The notes: generated by a model not told the origin, from the letters alone. Positions 38,630 to 48,549 are shown, counted from the stretch's first letter. The stretch is 64,000 bases of DNA from Lineus longissimus (GCF_910592395.1 NC_088326.1:5001-69000); one strand, 5' to 3'. Program-made: numbers and translations.

Positions 38630-39204
38630 CTCTTAAGTTGAGTATAGAACCAGCAGACTCTACTTCTAAAGGCTTGCTCAGTATGGTGTTGGTGCGAAAA
38701 TCGGACCTGACCTCTTAAGTTGAGTATAGAACCAGCTGACTCTACTTCTAAAGGCTTGCTCAGTATGGTGTTGGTGCGAAAATCGGACCTGACCTCTTAA
38801 GTTGAGTATAGAACCAGCAGACTCTACTTCTAAAGGCTTGCTCAGTATGGTGTTGGTGCGAAAATCGGACCTGACCTCTTAAGTTGAGTATAGAACCAGC
38901 TGACTCTACTTCTAAAGGCTTGCTCAGTATGGTGTTGGTGCGAAAATCGGACCTGACCTCTTAAGTTGAGTATAGAATCAGCAGACTCTACTTCTAAAGG
39001 CTTGCTCAGTATGGTGTTGGTGCGAAAATCGGACCTGACCTCTTAAGTTGAGTATAGAACCAGCTGACTCTACTTCTAAAGGCTTGCTCAGTATGGTGTT
39101 GGTGCGAAAATCGGACCTGACCTCTTAAGTTGAGTATTGAATCAGCTGACTCTACTTCTAAAGGCTTGCTCAGTATGGTGTTGGTGCGAAAATCGCACCT
39201 GACC
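38630..39204. repeat. 82-bp minisatellite with dimeric alternation
   Basis: Seven copies of an 82-bp unit that includes CTCTTAAGTTGAGTATAGAA, CTCTACTTCTAAAGGCTTGC and GGTGTTGGTGCGAAAATCGG. Units alternate between CAGCAGAC and CAGCTGAC for the first six copies, which implies amplification as a 164-bp dimer. Confidence 0.95.
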
Positions 39205-40334
39205 TTGCCCTTGCAACTGCCAAACTCAGTCTTTAAGAAGGTGAAATCAGCAAGCCTGGATGCCTTTTAAAGAGCCTGAACCTAAAGCTTATGTTTAACA
39301 ATCTTCATGAATTTTGCCCATAAACATTTCTTCAAGAGATTGTGAGTCATTCCATTCTCGAGCATTACACGAGAGGATCAGCGATGGATAAGAACTCAGC
39401 AGATATCACTGTGTTTTAGCTCATTCTGCACCTCATTGGTATGCGAGGTGAATGACGCTATTTCCCTTCGGAAAGCAGATAATGGATTTAAAGGATTCGC
39501 TAGAGTATTGTTGCACGGAGAAACGCACAGGCCAGGAAAATCAGGAGTTGGGAATATTTCCGAATTGAGAATCATCGCCACTATGAAACAGGACCAGGTC
39601 GGTGAATCCTCTGGCCTACAAATCACCGCTCAGCTCCTTATGGTTTGAGTCGCCGTCTGGTCACATCATTGAGTAGTGTTTTATCAGGAGCTGAAGAGGT
39701 TAGGCAATCAGTTATAAAGAGTGGGCCTTGTAACAAGACTCTTCCATCTTCAAAGGTTAACTTGAATTGTAAGATAATGACAGCTCATCTTCGCCAGATA
39801 TTGACGAAAATTACGATAATTTGTCACAACTCTCAAGTTGCCTCGTGCTGAGTGCATTCCACCTCAACTAGATCTAAGACACCAAAGCATGATACAGGAC
39901 TGTCTGATATATTTTGCATAGTACTGCTTTGCTCAGGTGAGGTTGGAATGCGACTCAGAATGAATGCATTCGTGTCACTAAATCGTGATTATTTCTTTGA
40001 CAATTTCCTGTTGATTTCGAGGCAACCTTATGCGGATTGACTTTGATAGGGAAGTGCTAATCTGACAAAAGGGCCTTGATCTTTTTGCCGTAAACAGTTT
40101 CGGGTCATTGACACAGATGTTAAAGTTTACTTTTACCTCAGTTAGCTGCTTAAAGTTGAACATTCTCCACAGAACTGAAGAACTCCCGGTGGCTAGAAAG
40201 TCAGAGCGTCCTGAAGACACAACCCAAAACCATGACTGACCTACCACTAACCAACTAATACTCATCATTATCAGGCACGTATTATGTTCATTTATTTGTA
40301 GACGAAGTGTCACTCTTTTCACTTCTCATTACAG

Positions 40335-40765
40335 ATTTTCTCCGCACAGATGATGCCTTCATCCTCCGCTTCCTACGCGCCAGGAAATTTGACACATTCG
40401 AGTCGTTCAAACTTTACGCCAGATACTTCGAGTACCGGCAAATTAATCGGAACTTATTCAAAAAATTCCACGCCGGGGAGCCTGGCGTTAAAGCGGCATT
40501 ATTCGACGGATTTCCTGGAGTGTTGCCGCTCACTGATCACTTTGGGCGAAAAATCTTGGTGCTTTATTCGGCCAACTGGGACAATTGCCACTATGGCCTT
40601 GCCGCTATTTATCGAGCATTGTTATTGACTCTTGAGAAACTCATCGAAGAAGAGGAGACGCAGGTCCACGGGTTTGTTATCATCGTGGACTGGTCACAGT
40701 TCACCTTTCGACAATCAACATGGATACACCCGAGATTACTTAAACTCATGATAGAAGGACTTCAG
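40335..40765 (+). CDS. CLVS: Clavesin-like, coding exon 2 (residues 49-192)
   Basis: This exon supplies the end of the CRAL-TRIO N-terminal helical domain (FLRTDDAFILRFLRARKF, residues 50-67) and most of the Sec14 lipid-binding domain: FEYRQINRNLFKKF, DGFPGVLPLTDHFGRKILVL, ANWDN, then ETQVHGFVIIVDWSQFTF and LLKLMIEGLQ. Its start at TCATTACAG|ATTTTC completes the split codon 49 as GAT. The donor is TTCAG|GTAAAT, phase 0. Basic and aromatic positions match clavesins better than TTPA, as I recall these families. Reading on past the donor soon meets a stop, which supports the splice. Confidence 0.92.
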
Positions 40766-40893
40766 GTAAATTACTCGGAAGGTCCATATCATAAAATGAA
40801 GTGATGAGCAACTGCATGTATCCAATTGTGTTCTGGATTCTTGCAAACACTTGAAACTCAATTCTACAAGCTTTGAACCTTGTAGTATGGTGG

Positions 40894-40945
40894 TTGAAGA
40901 GGGGAACAAGGGGTCGAAATGGGCCAAAATGAGAAAGAAACAGAC
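40894..40945. repeat. Short GGGGTCGAAATGGG tract
   Basis: GAAGAGGGGAACAAGGGG, TCGAAATGGGCC and AAAATGAGAAAG form two or three diverged units, followed by AACAGACCACTTGTCC. The whole resembles the end of the 17193-17400 array, as if a short copy of it inserted in intron 2. Confidence 0.55.
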
Positions 40946-41091
40946 CACTTGTCCTGTGGTTAAAGCTACGCTTTGACACTTTCAGCGGACATAAAACCGA
41001 ATACATGTCGTAGAAAATCGATCGTACCCTGTTTAAAATGAGTAACTGCTGCCGTCTGTCAACTACCAAGTAAACTGAAAGCATTGAGTTT

Positions 41092-41237
41092 CCAACATCT
41101 TCCTAACCGGTGTCTGCACTTGACTGGGGTACAGTACCAAACATCTTCCTAACCGGTGTCTGCACTTATTGACTGGGGTACAGTACCCAACATCTTCCTA
41201 ACCGGTGTCTGCACTTATTGACTGGGGTACAGTACCT
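41092..41237. repeat. Three-copy repeat in intron 2
   Basis: Three copies of a 46-50-bp unit with CCAACATCTTCCTAACCGG, TGTCTGCACTT and GACTGGGGTACAGTACC. It ends 43 bp before the exon 3 acceptor, so it fills the region where the branch point would normally be sought. Confidence 0.9.
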
Positions 41238-41279
41238 GTTAATGTTAATGTCAATGCAGATTGATATCTTGCCTTGCAG

Positions 41280-41390
41280 GATTGTTTCCCAGCGCGGTTT
41301 GCAGGCATTCATTTTGTGAATCAGCCCTGGTATGTGGAGGCGGCCTTTAAGGTGGTGCGGCCGTTCCTTAAGGAGAAGACAAAAGAAAAG
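41280..41390 (+). CDS. CLVS: Clavesin-like, coding exon 3 (residues 193-229)
   Basis: The exon encodes [20 protein letters not shown] and then a helix with [15 protein letters not shown], the C-terminal part of the Sec14 fold. Vertebrate clavesins have the same run with [18 protein letters not shown]. The acceptor is CTTGCCTTGCAG|GATTGT and the donor AAAAG|GTAATG; both ends are phase 0, and the 111-bp length is a multiple of three. Confidence 0.92.
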
Positions 41391-41673
41391 GTAATGTCGT
41401 ATGATCTGATGAGATTGGGATTCTTCAAAACGACTGAGCAAGCACAGTTTGAAACTGCTGACACGACATGTCTCGATCCTATGTACGACTCGAGCCCATA
41501 GTGGCTTCCACTTAAGAAGAAATGTCTCTTCTAAGTCCACATAAGTCAGGTGGAAGTCAGATGTTTTCATCATGAAAGCATTTACATCAAGTCCCCAATC
41601 GCATCACAATGGAAACCCCATGAGGGCATAGGACTACGTGAATGGACATCATGTCATCTTTTTTCCTTTCCAG

Positions 41674-41861
41674 TTTTATATGCATGGCAATAACCTCACC
41701 ACCCTCCACGCCCACATCCACAGAGACGCCCTCCCGGCAGACCAGGGTGGCTCAGCACCACCGTACAATACAGAGACATGGGCCAAGATATTAGTAGGCG
41801 ACGACCAATTTAGTTACGGACAGAACCACATATTCTGGCCGGACCATTGTGTTAGCTTTAA
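41674..41861 (+). CDS. CLVS: Clavesin-like, coding exon 4 (residues 230-292)
   Basis: Starting FYMHGNNLTTLHAHIH, then DALPADQGGSAPPYNTETWA and KILVGDDQFSYG, this is the end of the CRAL-TRIO domain with the conserved HGNNL, LP and GG..PPY..TWA positions. The acceptor is TTCCTTTCCAG|TTTTAT and the donor TTTAA|GTAAGT, which leaves two bases of codon 292. The tail after GDDQ differs from the vertebrate proteins as I recall them. Confidence 0.9.
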
Positions 41862-42782
41862 GTAAGTATGAGAGAGACATCCCTCCCCGCTCCACCCAGA
41901 CCATCTAAATCTGGACCACACATTTAGATAGTTGACGGTTCGTAAGTAAACCTACTCTGGTTTGCACAAGCTCAGGCCTGAATAGTGTACTGTCATGACG
42001 TGAAGCCCCACTCATGGGGTTAGTATCCCTTTATTCATACGTCTATTGCCCTGTACCAGGCGTCTGAGGTGAAGATGTCGATCAGCATCAATGCAGTCCG
42101 CAAGCTTTCCAATGTGAAAACAGATCGTCACACACTGTCATATCATTTTGTTTTGTAGTTTTTGACTGATCACTTTGGTCACAACAGTATCAATCAGCCA
42201 TTTATGAAATTAGCGCAACACTTCCAGCGACTTTTGATCAACGATTGCATGTCGCCAACTGATAAATGACGGTCTGATTTCGAAGACACAGCCAATCAAA
42301 GTGTCCGATACATATTAGTTGTCAGCCAATTACATTTGATTTATGACAGTAATCATAGTGCCAATATTCTCGTCGTTAGTTAGCCCATGTTTGTATTGTT
42401 TCAGTTCTAAGGCCAGTAGAATGAAAAATGATATATTGTTAAGGATGAAAGTTTGGGGAATTGGAACTTTATGACCCAAAATAATGAAACACAAATCAGT
42501 ATATCATTTCTTATAACTACCGTGATTGATCGTGTATTGCCATCACTTTAGGAACTTCATTGGTTTTCCATCAAGCCAGAGTTGGACTCAAGTTTGGTCA
42601 AGATGTAACTTATGTGGTGTCGAACCAGAGAACCTTTATGTCATCGGAAACTGATAGACCGATTTAGTCAGTTGCCGTTTCTTTTGGGGAGGTGGCACTG
42701 AGCGCAAGTTGCTGCTACTGCGGAAAGTTAAGTCACATTGGTTAATTGATTGATTGATTGATTGATTGATTATCTATTACAG

Positions 42783-42900
42783 GAAGTCAGAGACATTTCC
42801 GCTCGATCAGTACACCAGCCAAGGTGAATCGTCTTCAAAACCGTCAACGGAAGAAAAACGGACAACATTACTTGATGAGGAGTTCTTCCTGATAGACTGA
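42783..42900 (+). CDS. CLVS: Clavesin-like, last coding exon (residues 292-330)
   Basis: The acceptor ATCTATTACAG|GAAGTC restores codon 292 as AAG and leads to a 38-residue hydrophilic tail: KSETFPLDQYTSQ, a Ser-rich patch, KPSTEEKRTT, then LLDEEFFLID and TGA. The tail is acidic at the end; FFLID resembles a degenerate clathrin box (consensus L-hydrophobic-x-hydrophobic-Asp/Glu, here with Phe first), which would suit a clathrin-binding family. The last 31 bases, stop included, are also the first part of the 48-bp minisatellite that follows. The exon assignment rests on phase fit and position rather than strong homology. Confidence 0.75.
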
Positions 42901-43350
42901 TTACGATATGAGTAGGAACTTGATGAGGAGTTCTTCCTGATAGACTGATTACGATATGAGTAGGAACTTGATGAGGAGTTCTTCCTGATAGACTGATTAC
43001 GATATGAGTAGGAACTTGATGAGGAGTTCTTCCTGATAGACTGATTACGATATGAGTAGGAACTTGATGAGGAGTTCTTCCTGATAGACTGATTACGATA
43101 TGAGTAGGAACTTGATGAGGAGTTCTTCCTGATAGATTGATTACGATATGAGCAGGAACTTGATGAGGAGTTCTTCCTGATAGACTGATTACGTATATGA
43201 GTAGGGACTTGATGAGGAGTTCTTCCTGATAGACTGATTACGATATGAGTAGGAACTTGATGAGGAGTTCTTCCTGACAGACTGATTACGATATGAGTAG
43301 GGACTTGATGAGGAGTTCTTCCTGATAGACTGATTACGATATGAGTAGGA
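42870..43350. repeat. 48-bp minisatellite seeded by the clavesin stop codon
   Basis: Ten copies of a 48-bp unit with ACTTGATGAGGAGTTCTTCC, TGATAGACTGATTACGATAT and GAGTAGGA. Copy 1 overlaps the coding end of the clavesin-like gene, so each copy repeats the codons for LDEEFFLID and the stop. One unit at about 43189 has an extra base. On the - strand the array gives an open Ser-rich frame (42807-43511), which I regard as a by-product. Confidence 0.95.
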
Positions 43351-44832
43351 AGTGACATGTAGAGTGACGATTTTATAATAACACTTTTGAGACACTTTGG
43401 GGAAGTTTTTGACAAGGCGTGTAATTGAGAAGGAAAGACGAAGGCCATTCTGAGGTGGATATGGTGCAATTCTGAAGGTGCCTTGCAATCCGATTTCAGG
43501 GGCATGAGCATTTCCCTCTTTGCGGGGTCTCAGATAAGGAATCAATCAATCAGGTGTAACTGTAGTGATGAATTGTAAGCCATGTGTACCATAGTAATGG
43601 GGGTTAAATTAAACATCGTGACAGGGAAGAGATTATTCAAGGTCTGGTTGATTCAGCTGAGGGGTTGAGGGGCTCTTCACAAGGGTAAACAAGGTGGAGA
43701 AGAAAGGACAAAGGACTTAAACAAAGTACATTGTACAAGAATTGGTAAGGCATTGTTCACTGTGTGTGCTAATCTCTGCATTGCAGGTAAAGAACCATTA
43801 CAAGGTTGATTAGCTATGAGTGTTAGAAGTCAGAAGATAAACAGCGGACTTATTCACTGCTGGCGAATCATCTGATGATGATGAATGATATGGGATAGCG
43901 GTGGACATGGTACTTTTGATGCTTGTTCCATCAGGCTGTACATACAGTCCTCGAGAGTTTGCAATGGATGTTGTTACGTTTAGGCATCCGCAGTTGGGAA
44001 CAGGTGCTCTCGTAAATGTCATCTGTGGATGGGGGGGGGTGGAGTTTCTGAGTTGGTCTCCTGGAATAATAGGAAGGACATCAAGCTTAACTTGGGGAAT
44101 GAGCGTAGACCCCTCCTCACTGAATTCTGCAAGTGGAGAAGCGGGCCAGTTTGTGGCTCGAATTGTAAAGATTGTAAATAGTTTTGTAACCTCCCAATCT
44201 TGTTGTGAAAATGTTGTTTGTGAAGAAATATTTATTGGTTATTTATTTGTGTAAATTATGTGTATGTAGGCAATTTGCAATGTAAAACCAGTGCTTATTT
44301 TTAACATACCTCTGTGAAACCAGTGCTTATTTTCAACAGACCTTTGTGAAACCAGTGCTTATTTTCAACAGACCTTTGTGAAACCAGTGCTATATACGAC
44401 CTGTAACCAGAGAGCATTCAGCCTCGTAAACAGCCTACACCTACAAGAGGTAATTAGTGACCATCATAGAATCAAAATGTCCCGAGTTCTGATTTGGTAG
44501 ATTTTGGTCCGAATGGAGTGGTCTGATGTGTAGTTAAAGGCACTACAGCCAATTGATGTCAGCATTCAGCTGGTCACCTCCTCGATTTACTCATTCATCT
44601 CAGATATGTGATGGACAGAAAAGACAGAAAAGACAGAGCCGACAGTCTATTCTTTATGACTCTTCATCAGCATTCGCATGCTCTACCTTTCCAGATCAGG
44701 ATACCACGCAAAGTTTAAGACAAGTTAGCAACAAAGTTTTTAGCGAGGCCAAATTGTTGTCTTTTGTTAAGCTAAATAATAAGTTCGTTCTGTACTGCCT
44801 GAAGTGCTTTTTGTTATTCATCAACAAGATTT
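43351..44832 (+). other. Probable 3' UTR of clavesin-like gene
   Basis: Between the 48-bp array and the poly(A) signals I see no exon. A four-copy repeat lies at 44281-44392. Open frames of 70-117 codons on both strands are unremarkable. Assignment as 3' UTR depends on the poly(A) signals being used by this gene. Confidence 0.45.
44281..44392. repeat. Four-copy 31-32-bp repeat
   Basis: GTGAAACCAGTGCTTATTTT followed by CAACAGACCTTT (first copy TTAACATACCTCT) is repeated four times, the last truncated at GTGCTATATACG. Confidence 0.9.
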
Positions 44833-44883
44833 AATAAATGTACATTGATGTTCCTAGAAAAAAACCAAACATTGACAATAAAC
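44833..44883 (+). terminator. Two poly(A) signals (AATAAA)
   Basis: AATAAA occurs at 44833-44838, followed by GTTCCTAGAAAAAAACC about 14-30 bases later, and again at 44878-44883, followed by GTGTTGTTTGTTTC, a GT-rich downstream element. They are the first well-formed + strand pair seen after the clavesin stop codon. Confidence 0.6.
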
Positions 44884-45892
44884 AATTTTCTGATGAAGTG
44901 TTGTTTGTTTCATTTGTTAAGTACAGGTTGTCAAGTACTTTCGGTTAAATCTGGGTTGTGGTGCCATCTTCAGAGTTGAATTTTTTTATAAGTTCAAAAT
45001 TTAGAAAAATTTTCAAAGACAAATAACTTTTGGGACTGATGATGTTTCTTCATTTTGAGCAGAAAAAAAACAAACCAAGTGAAAAAAATATTTATAAAAT
45101 AAAAATATGATAAAAGCAAAATTCTACTTTCCGACCACAAGTTTCATTAGTCCATGTTAATCAACAATGACAGTCGAACTAGGGTCTCAAGTCAATTTGA
45201 GCCTGCGGAAAGCAAGCGTTTAGATCGCAAATCGCGGCGGAAAACACAAATGTAGAGATATAGCCTGTAGTCAGGTTTCAATACATTGGCGCTTTAATGA
45301 GCAGGTTGTTAGTAAACATTTAACTTGGATAAGATTTAAGGGGGGAACCCCCTGAGAATACCCTGGGAGGGGTTCAAGGCTTATCGTCATTAGGAGAGAC
45401 TATGTCACTAGAACTGGTCGGCAGTCTCGCCATGTCTTAGAAGGTACGGCTGTAGCAACAACAGGTAGGTCTAACCAATGTACCATCAAACGTGATATTG
45501 GTGTGGCATTTCAACAGTGTTTCTTGAGGAGGCTAAACATTTGATAATCCCTCAAGACCCTGCTGTGTAAGACCTGTTTAATAGACCTGACCTGACCGAT
45601 TGACATGATCTTGACGTCCCAGAGGAGACGCGCGCAGGGAACACATGCATCCGAAGTCATTTCACGCATATTTCCAATAATCAAAATCATCTGCGAGTTA
45701 TTGTGCTAGTGCAAGGTAGGTGTTTGAAAGCAAGTTTTTCCATTTCCTGTGAAGGGGCAAAAAACCAAATGAGCTCTACGGCAAGTGCATTTGACCACCT
45801 TCTTCCACTTACCATATCCGATTAGCAAGACTGTCTATTACATCGTGCGTCAAAAGTAAGTAATAGGTAATTTTCCTTCTGATATTCAGGTA
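44884..45892. other. Gap between clavesin-like and 339-aa genes
   Basis: AT-rich near 45.0-45.1 kb, then mixed. No exon recognised. A leader exon for the next gene may lie here, because the acceptor at 45887-45889 needs an upstream donor; I cannot identify it. Confidence 0.4.
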
Positions 45893-46912
45893 ATGGCAAG
45901 TCATCGACACACGGGGGTGCGACCCATCGCCTGGAGCAGCCACCGACTCAACCACTGCTACAAGTCCGTGAAACCAACCAGCAAGATCTGTACCCACCTC
46001 CTCTTGCACAGGAACGTGCCACGTAACTTCCTGCCCAACCACGGCTGGTACGAAAAACCGGAAGGAGATATGGAGTTGGTAAACAGCATCCTGACGCACC
46101 AGCAGGCCCGGGCAAGGACGTTCCTCTGCATGAAGGACTACTCCGGGTGGGAACCTAGGAGCATCAGGGCGTCACCACTCAATCAACAACCCTCAGCTCG
46201 GTCTATCAGCGTATCCCGCTCAAGAGATGGATCGTATCGTTTACCGGAAATCGAAGACTCCTGGCGCAGAGTTCCGAAACTATCTGAGAAACGGATGAAG
46301 GAAATAGTGCAGAGACTGGCAAAGTATGATCCTCAGAGGATACCAGAGTCGAAGGGAGTACCGCAGGTCGTTTATGTGCCAATCTCGTGCCCTGTCAAGA
46401 AACAAGCGCAGTACACCTCGGAACAAGTCAGTGCTATGGTGGCGAGGTTGGCACGCGGAAACAATGGTAAATCTCGCGGGAACACGTCGAGAGGCTCAAC
46501 ATGTAAATATAAAAGCAGGCCTCTCACGCGACAGAACGCCTCCACAAAAATAGACGAGATTGTCGGCAGACTCTCAACGTATGACCAGAATCGGTTTCCC
46601 GCTGAATCTCGCAGACCATTGAGATTTGCACCACCGCCTTCCATGACTATGCAACTTCGGCCAAAAAGTACCGACGACAACAGGGCACGCCCTCAACGAG
46701 AGGAGTTTGCATCAATGCGAGCAGTTCCAGCCGCGAGTGACAGTTTGGAGAATCATTCAAGCCGAAGGAGCAATGCGAACGGAAATGGCGATGAAAATGA
46801 CAGCCATGTCACGTCACGTGAGGCTGCAGAGGACGCTTGTGGGCGTGTGACTGATTCCGGGGTGGTTGGGTGCAGCAGAGCATCTGTGGATTCCATTGGA
46901 GGACTGAACTAG
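45893..46912 (+). CDS. Unrecognised basic protein with RL..YD..R.P repeats
   Basis: A 339-codon open frame with a good start context (gtaATGg). It follows a splice-acceptor-like sequence (TTTTCCTTCTGATATTCAG), and the frame stays open back through that acceptor, so it may be the last exon of a longer gene. The protein is basic and Ser/Arg-rich with no signal peptide or membrane segment. Residues 135-152 (MKEIVQRLAKYDPQRIPE) and 219-238 (KIDEIVGRLSTYDQNRFPAE) are copies of one motif, and a degenerate copy lies at 177-188 (SEQVSAMVARLA). The pattern is (I/V)V.RL..YD..R.P. The last 70 residues are low-complexity Ser/Asn/Asp. I do not recognise the family. Repeats of short basic motifs with Pro occur in microtubule-associated ciliary proteins, but that is only a guess. 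It converges on the - strand gene at 47174. Confidence 0.75.
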   Translation: MASHRHTGVRPIAWSSHRLNHCYKSVKPTSKICTHLLLHRNVPRNFLPNHGWYEKPEGDMELVNSILTHQQARARTFLCMKDYSGWEPRSIRASPLNQQPSARSISVSRSRDGSYRLPEIEDSWRRVPKLSEKRMKEIVQRLAKYDPQRIPESKGVPQVVYVPISCPVKKQAQYTSEQVSAMVARLARGNNGKSRGNTSRGSTCKYKSRPLTRQNASTKIDEIVGRLSTYDQNRFPAESRRPLRFAPPPSMTMQLRPKSTDDNRARPQREEFASMRAVPAASDSLENHSSRRSNANGNGDENDSHVTSREAAEDACGRVTDSGVVGCSRASVDSIGGLN

Positions 46913-47173
46913 AAAATCGTCAAGAAATGAGCAGACAGTGAAGATAGCTATGAAATTATCGAATTAGGCTGGATTTACTTGGTGACCACATTGTCTGTTG
47001 GGAATGGCGTCTGCTAGTATAAGTCGTATGTCCCCCAAGCACTTTGGACTAATTCAGTTGATGACTTGCGCACTCACCGATATCGCGAAAAACTAACACT
47101 TGTATCCTATATTGGTTTACTTTATAAACGAACGTGGCTGGCTCTCAACATTTCATATTTTCTTTAGGAAAGG

Positions 47174-48154
47174 TCAAATTGGGTAATAGAAATGAATGAC
47201 TCTGTGACCTTTGACCTTCTGACCCTTGTGGAGAATCTTTGCAGGGATCAACTGTAACACATTGCCATGTTGATCAATGCGCATATTGGTGGAGGCACCT
47301 CGGCGGACCTTCAGGTTAAGTCGGATTCTCAAGGTAACAACAGGGGTTTTACAAACAACTTTCGGGGAAATGGCCTGTTTGGGGACACACTTCACTTCGA
47401 ACCCATCAGTTGTAACAAATCCATGAAAGACAAAGATCAACAGCGACGATTTATAATCATGTAGTGAAGAAAAAAGTCTCTGCCATTTAAAGTTTAGTTT
47501 ATGGGCAGTGAATATGCGATAGTTTGACCAGATGTGGTGCAGGGTGATGCTGTAGTGTTTAGGAATAACTTGATAAAGCCAGGTGAAATCTGTCTCGAGA
47601 AAAAAAAAGGCACTTTTTATTCGACCGTTTTTCAGGTGAGGCTTTATGTTTCTCTTATTCCTGAGATGCATGAGCAATTCCTTCTTGCCAGACATACTGT
47701 TAGTAGTAATTGCAATTTCGTAATCATAGACCCAAAACTTTCTCCCACATTTATACATAATCTTGGAATAAGTGAGAAGTGTGGGGGTAACGGAGCAGAA
47801 GTTTGGTAACAAAATCCGCCCGACAACTTCTCCCTTCTTGAAGTCGTAGAGTTCAAATTTCCCGGCCCTTAACATCAACGTTACAGTGGGGTATTCATCC
47901 GATTGAAAATCCATGATATGCAGCTCCCCTAGCGTCGAAATCTTCCACTTGTATGTTAGCCTCATCGTGTAGTCTTCCCAATGGTATTTGTGAATGATGA
48001 TGTCATAGGGTGTTACAAGGCTGCCATGAAACATGACAGAGGTTATAAGATATCCGGATAGAATCTGGTTAAAGCACGTGTCACTCGTCCTGGCTAATAT
48101 GATAGGGGGTATAACTGTAAATCTCGGCCCCATACGGTACCTACCCAAATTATG
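47174..48154 (-). CDS. DCAF17-like candidate, exon 2 (residues 88-413)
   Basis: This exon begins after the acceptor TCGTTTCTTTTGCAG (- strand) with CAT AAT TTG and ends at a stop. It is rich in short beta-type segments, as expected of a propeller: LMLRAGKFELYDFKKGEVVG (about 181-200), KFWVYDYE (226-233), FFFLETDFTWLYQV (270-283), MRIDQHGNVLQLIP (378-391). From memory, the order of these segments resembles human DCAF17, where a G-containing strand is followed by TGKILEKIYLAP, LESDWIYF and a YG.LLKSIP-like C-terminus. DCAF17 is a nucleolar substrate receptor of CUL4-DDB1. At 413 aa the protein is shorter than human DCAF17 (about 520), mainly in the middle. The resemblance is weak and unaligned. 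Any other beta-propeller protein is possible. Confidence 0.7.
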   Translation of the reverse strand, partial: HNLGRYRMGPRFTVIPPIILARTSDTCFNQILSGYLITSVMFHGSLVTPYDIIIHKYHWEDYTMRLTYKWKISTLGELHIMDFQSDEYPTVTLMLRAGKFELYDFKKGEVVGRILLPNFCSVTPTLLTYSKIMYKCGRKFWVYDYEIAITTNSMSGKKELLMHLRNKRNIKPHLKNGRIKSAFFFLETDFTWLYQVIPKHYSITLHHIWSNYRIFTAHKLNFKWQRLFSSLHDYKSSLLIFVFHGFVTTDGFEVKCVPKQAISPKVVCKTPVVTLRIRLNLKVRRGASTNMRIDQHGNVLQLIPAKILHKGQKVKGHRVIHFYYPI

Positions 48155-48549
48155 CTGCAAAAGAAACGACTATTGTTGCATGATGTTAAGATATGACACT
48201 CAATTGCCTGTGTTGATACAAAGCACCCTCCATACTCCATCGTTTGACCTTCGATACCTCTAAGTCCTCTTGCCCTAGTAACGTTTCTCACATCTACTCT
48301 ACCTCCGGAGCGGTATGATTAAACTGCTCAAAACCTAAATATAAACTCTAGGAATCTTCTATGTTTCGACTTTCTTTCGGAGAGGCTATACACCTATCAC
48401 ACTGGTCAATAACAGTAAAAGCTGACGAAGAAGAGGACTGAAAGTCTGGCCTGCTACTGAACAGCAAGGCATCCTGTTTGGCAAGGGAGTGATCCACGAT
48501 GCTCTGATGGTGATAAAGATGATGATGAAAGGCTCCAACGCATAATTAC
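48155..48549 (-). other. Intron of the DCAF17-like candidate
   Basis: The 395-bp intron on the - strand begins GTAATTATGCG and ends TTTCTTTTGCAG. Both flanking codons are complete (phase 0). The short intron and only two coding exons contrast with the many-exon vertebrate DCAF17 gene, as I recall it. Confidence 0.75.

Larger units (their letters stand above)
17660..40334 (+). other. Clavesin-like gene, intron 1 (22.7 kb)
   Basis: The intron runs from GTAGGC to CTCATTACAG. It contains minisatellites at 21233-21521 (52 bp), 21971-22600 (104 bp), 32216-32488, 33171-34320 (72 bp) and 38630-39204 (82 bp), a small duplication at 24419-24500, and a foldback-like element cluster at 35624-36038. Between them I see no exon with splice sites and no transposase or reverse transcriptase. 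Stretches 17.7-21.2, 22.6-32.2, 34.3-35.6 and 36.0-38.6 kb hold nothing else I can name. A nested gene in the intron cannot be excluded. Confidence 0.75.
17438..44883 (+). other. CLVS: Clavesin-like gene, full span
   Basis: Clavesins are neuronal Sec14/CRAL-TRIO lipid-transfer proteins that bind PtdIns(3,5)P2 and act with clathrin in late endosome/lysosome traffic. Five coding exons join with correct GT-AG sites and compatible phases: 17515-17659, 40335-40765, 41280-41390, 41674-41861, 42783-42900. Together they give 330 codons plus stop, close to vertebrate clavesins (327-354 aa). Residues 49-66 hold the FLRTDD..ILRFLRARKF signature, GRKILVLYSANWD and VIIVDWSQFTF lie in the lipid-binding fold, and HFVNQPWY and MHGNNL follow, in clavesin order. 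The first coding intron is 22,675 bp and packed with minisatellites. A 5' non-coding exon upstream is implied by the acceptor at 17437. The 3' UTR would run about 2 kb to the poly(A) signals at 44833 and 44878. The alternative, a TTPA-like paralogue, fits less well. The symbol denotes the family; one versus two vertebrate paralogues cannot be assigned. Confidence 0.88.

Noticed and set aside
42807-43511. Ser-rich 234-codon frame on the - strand
   Set aside because: It is antisense to the clavesin last exon and its 48-bp array; NQSIRKNSSSSS-like repeats are a by-product.
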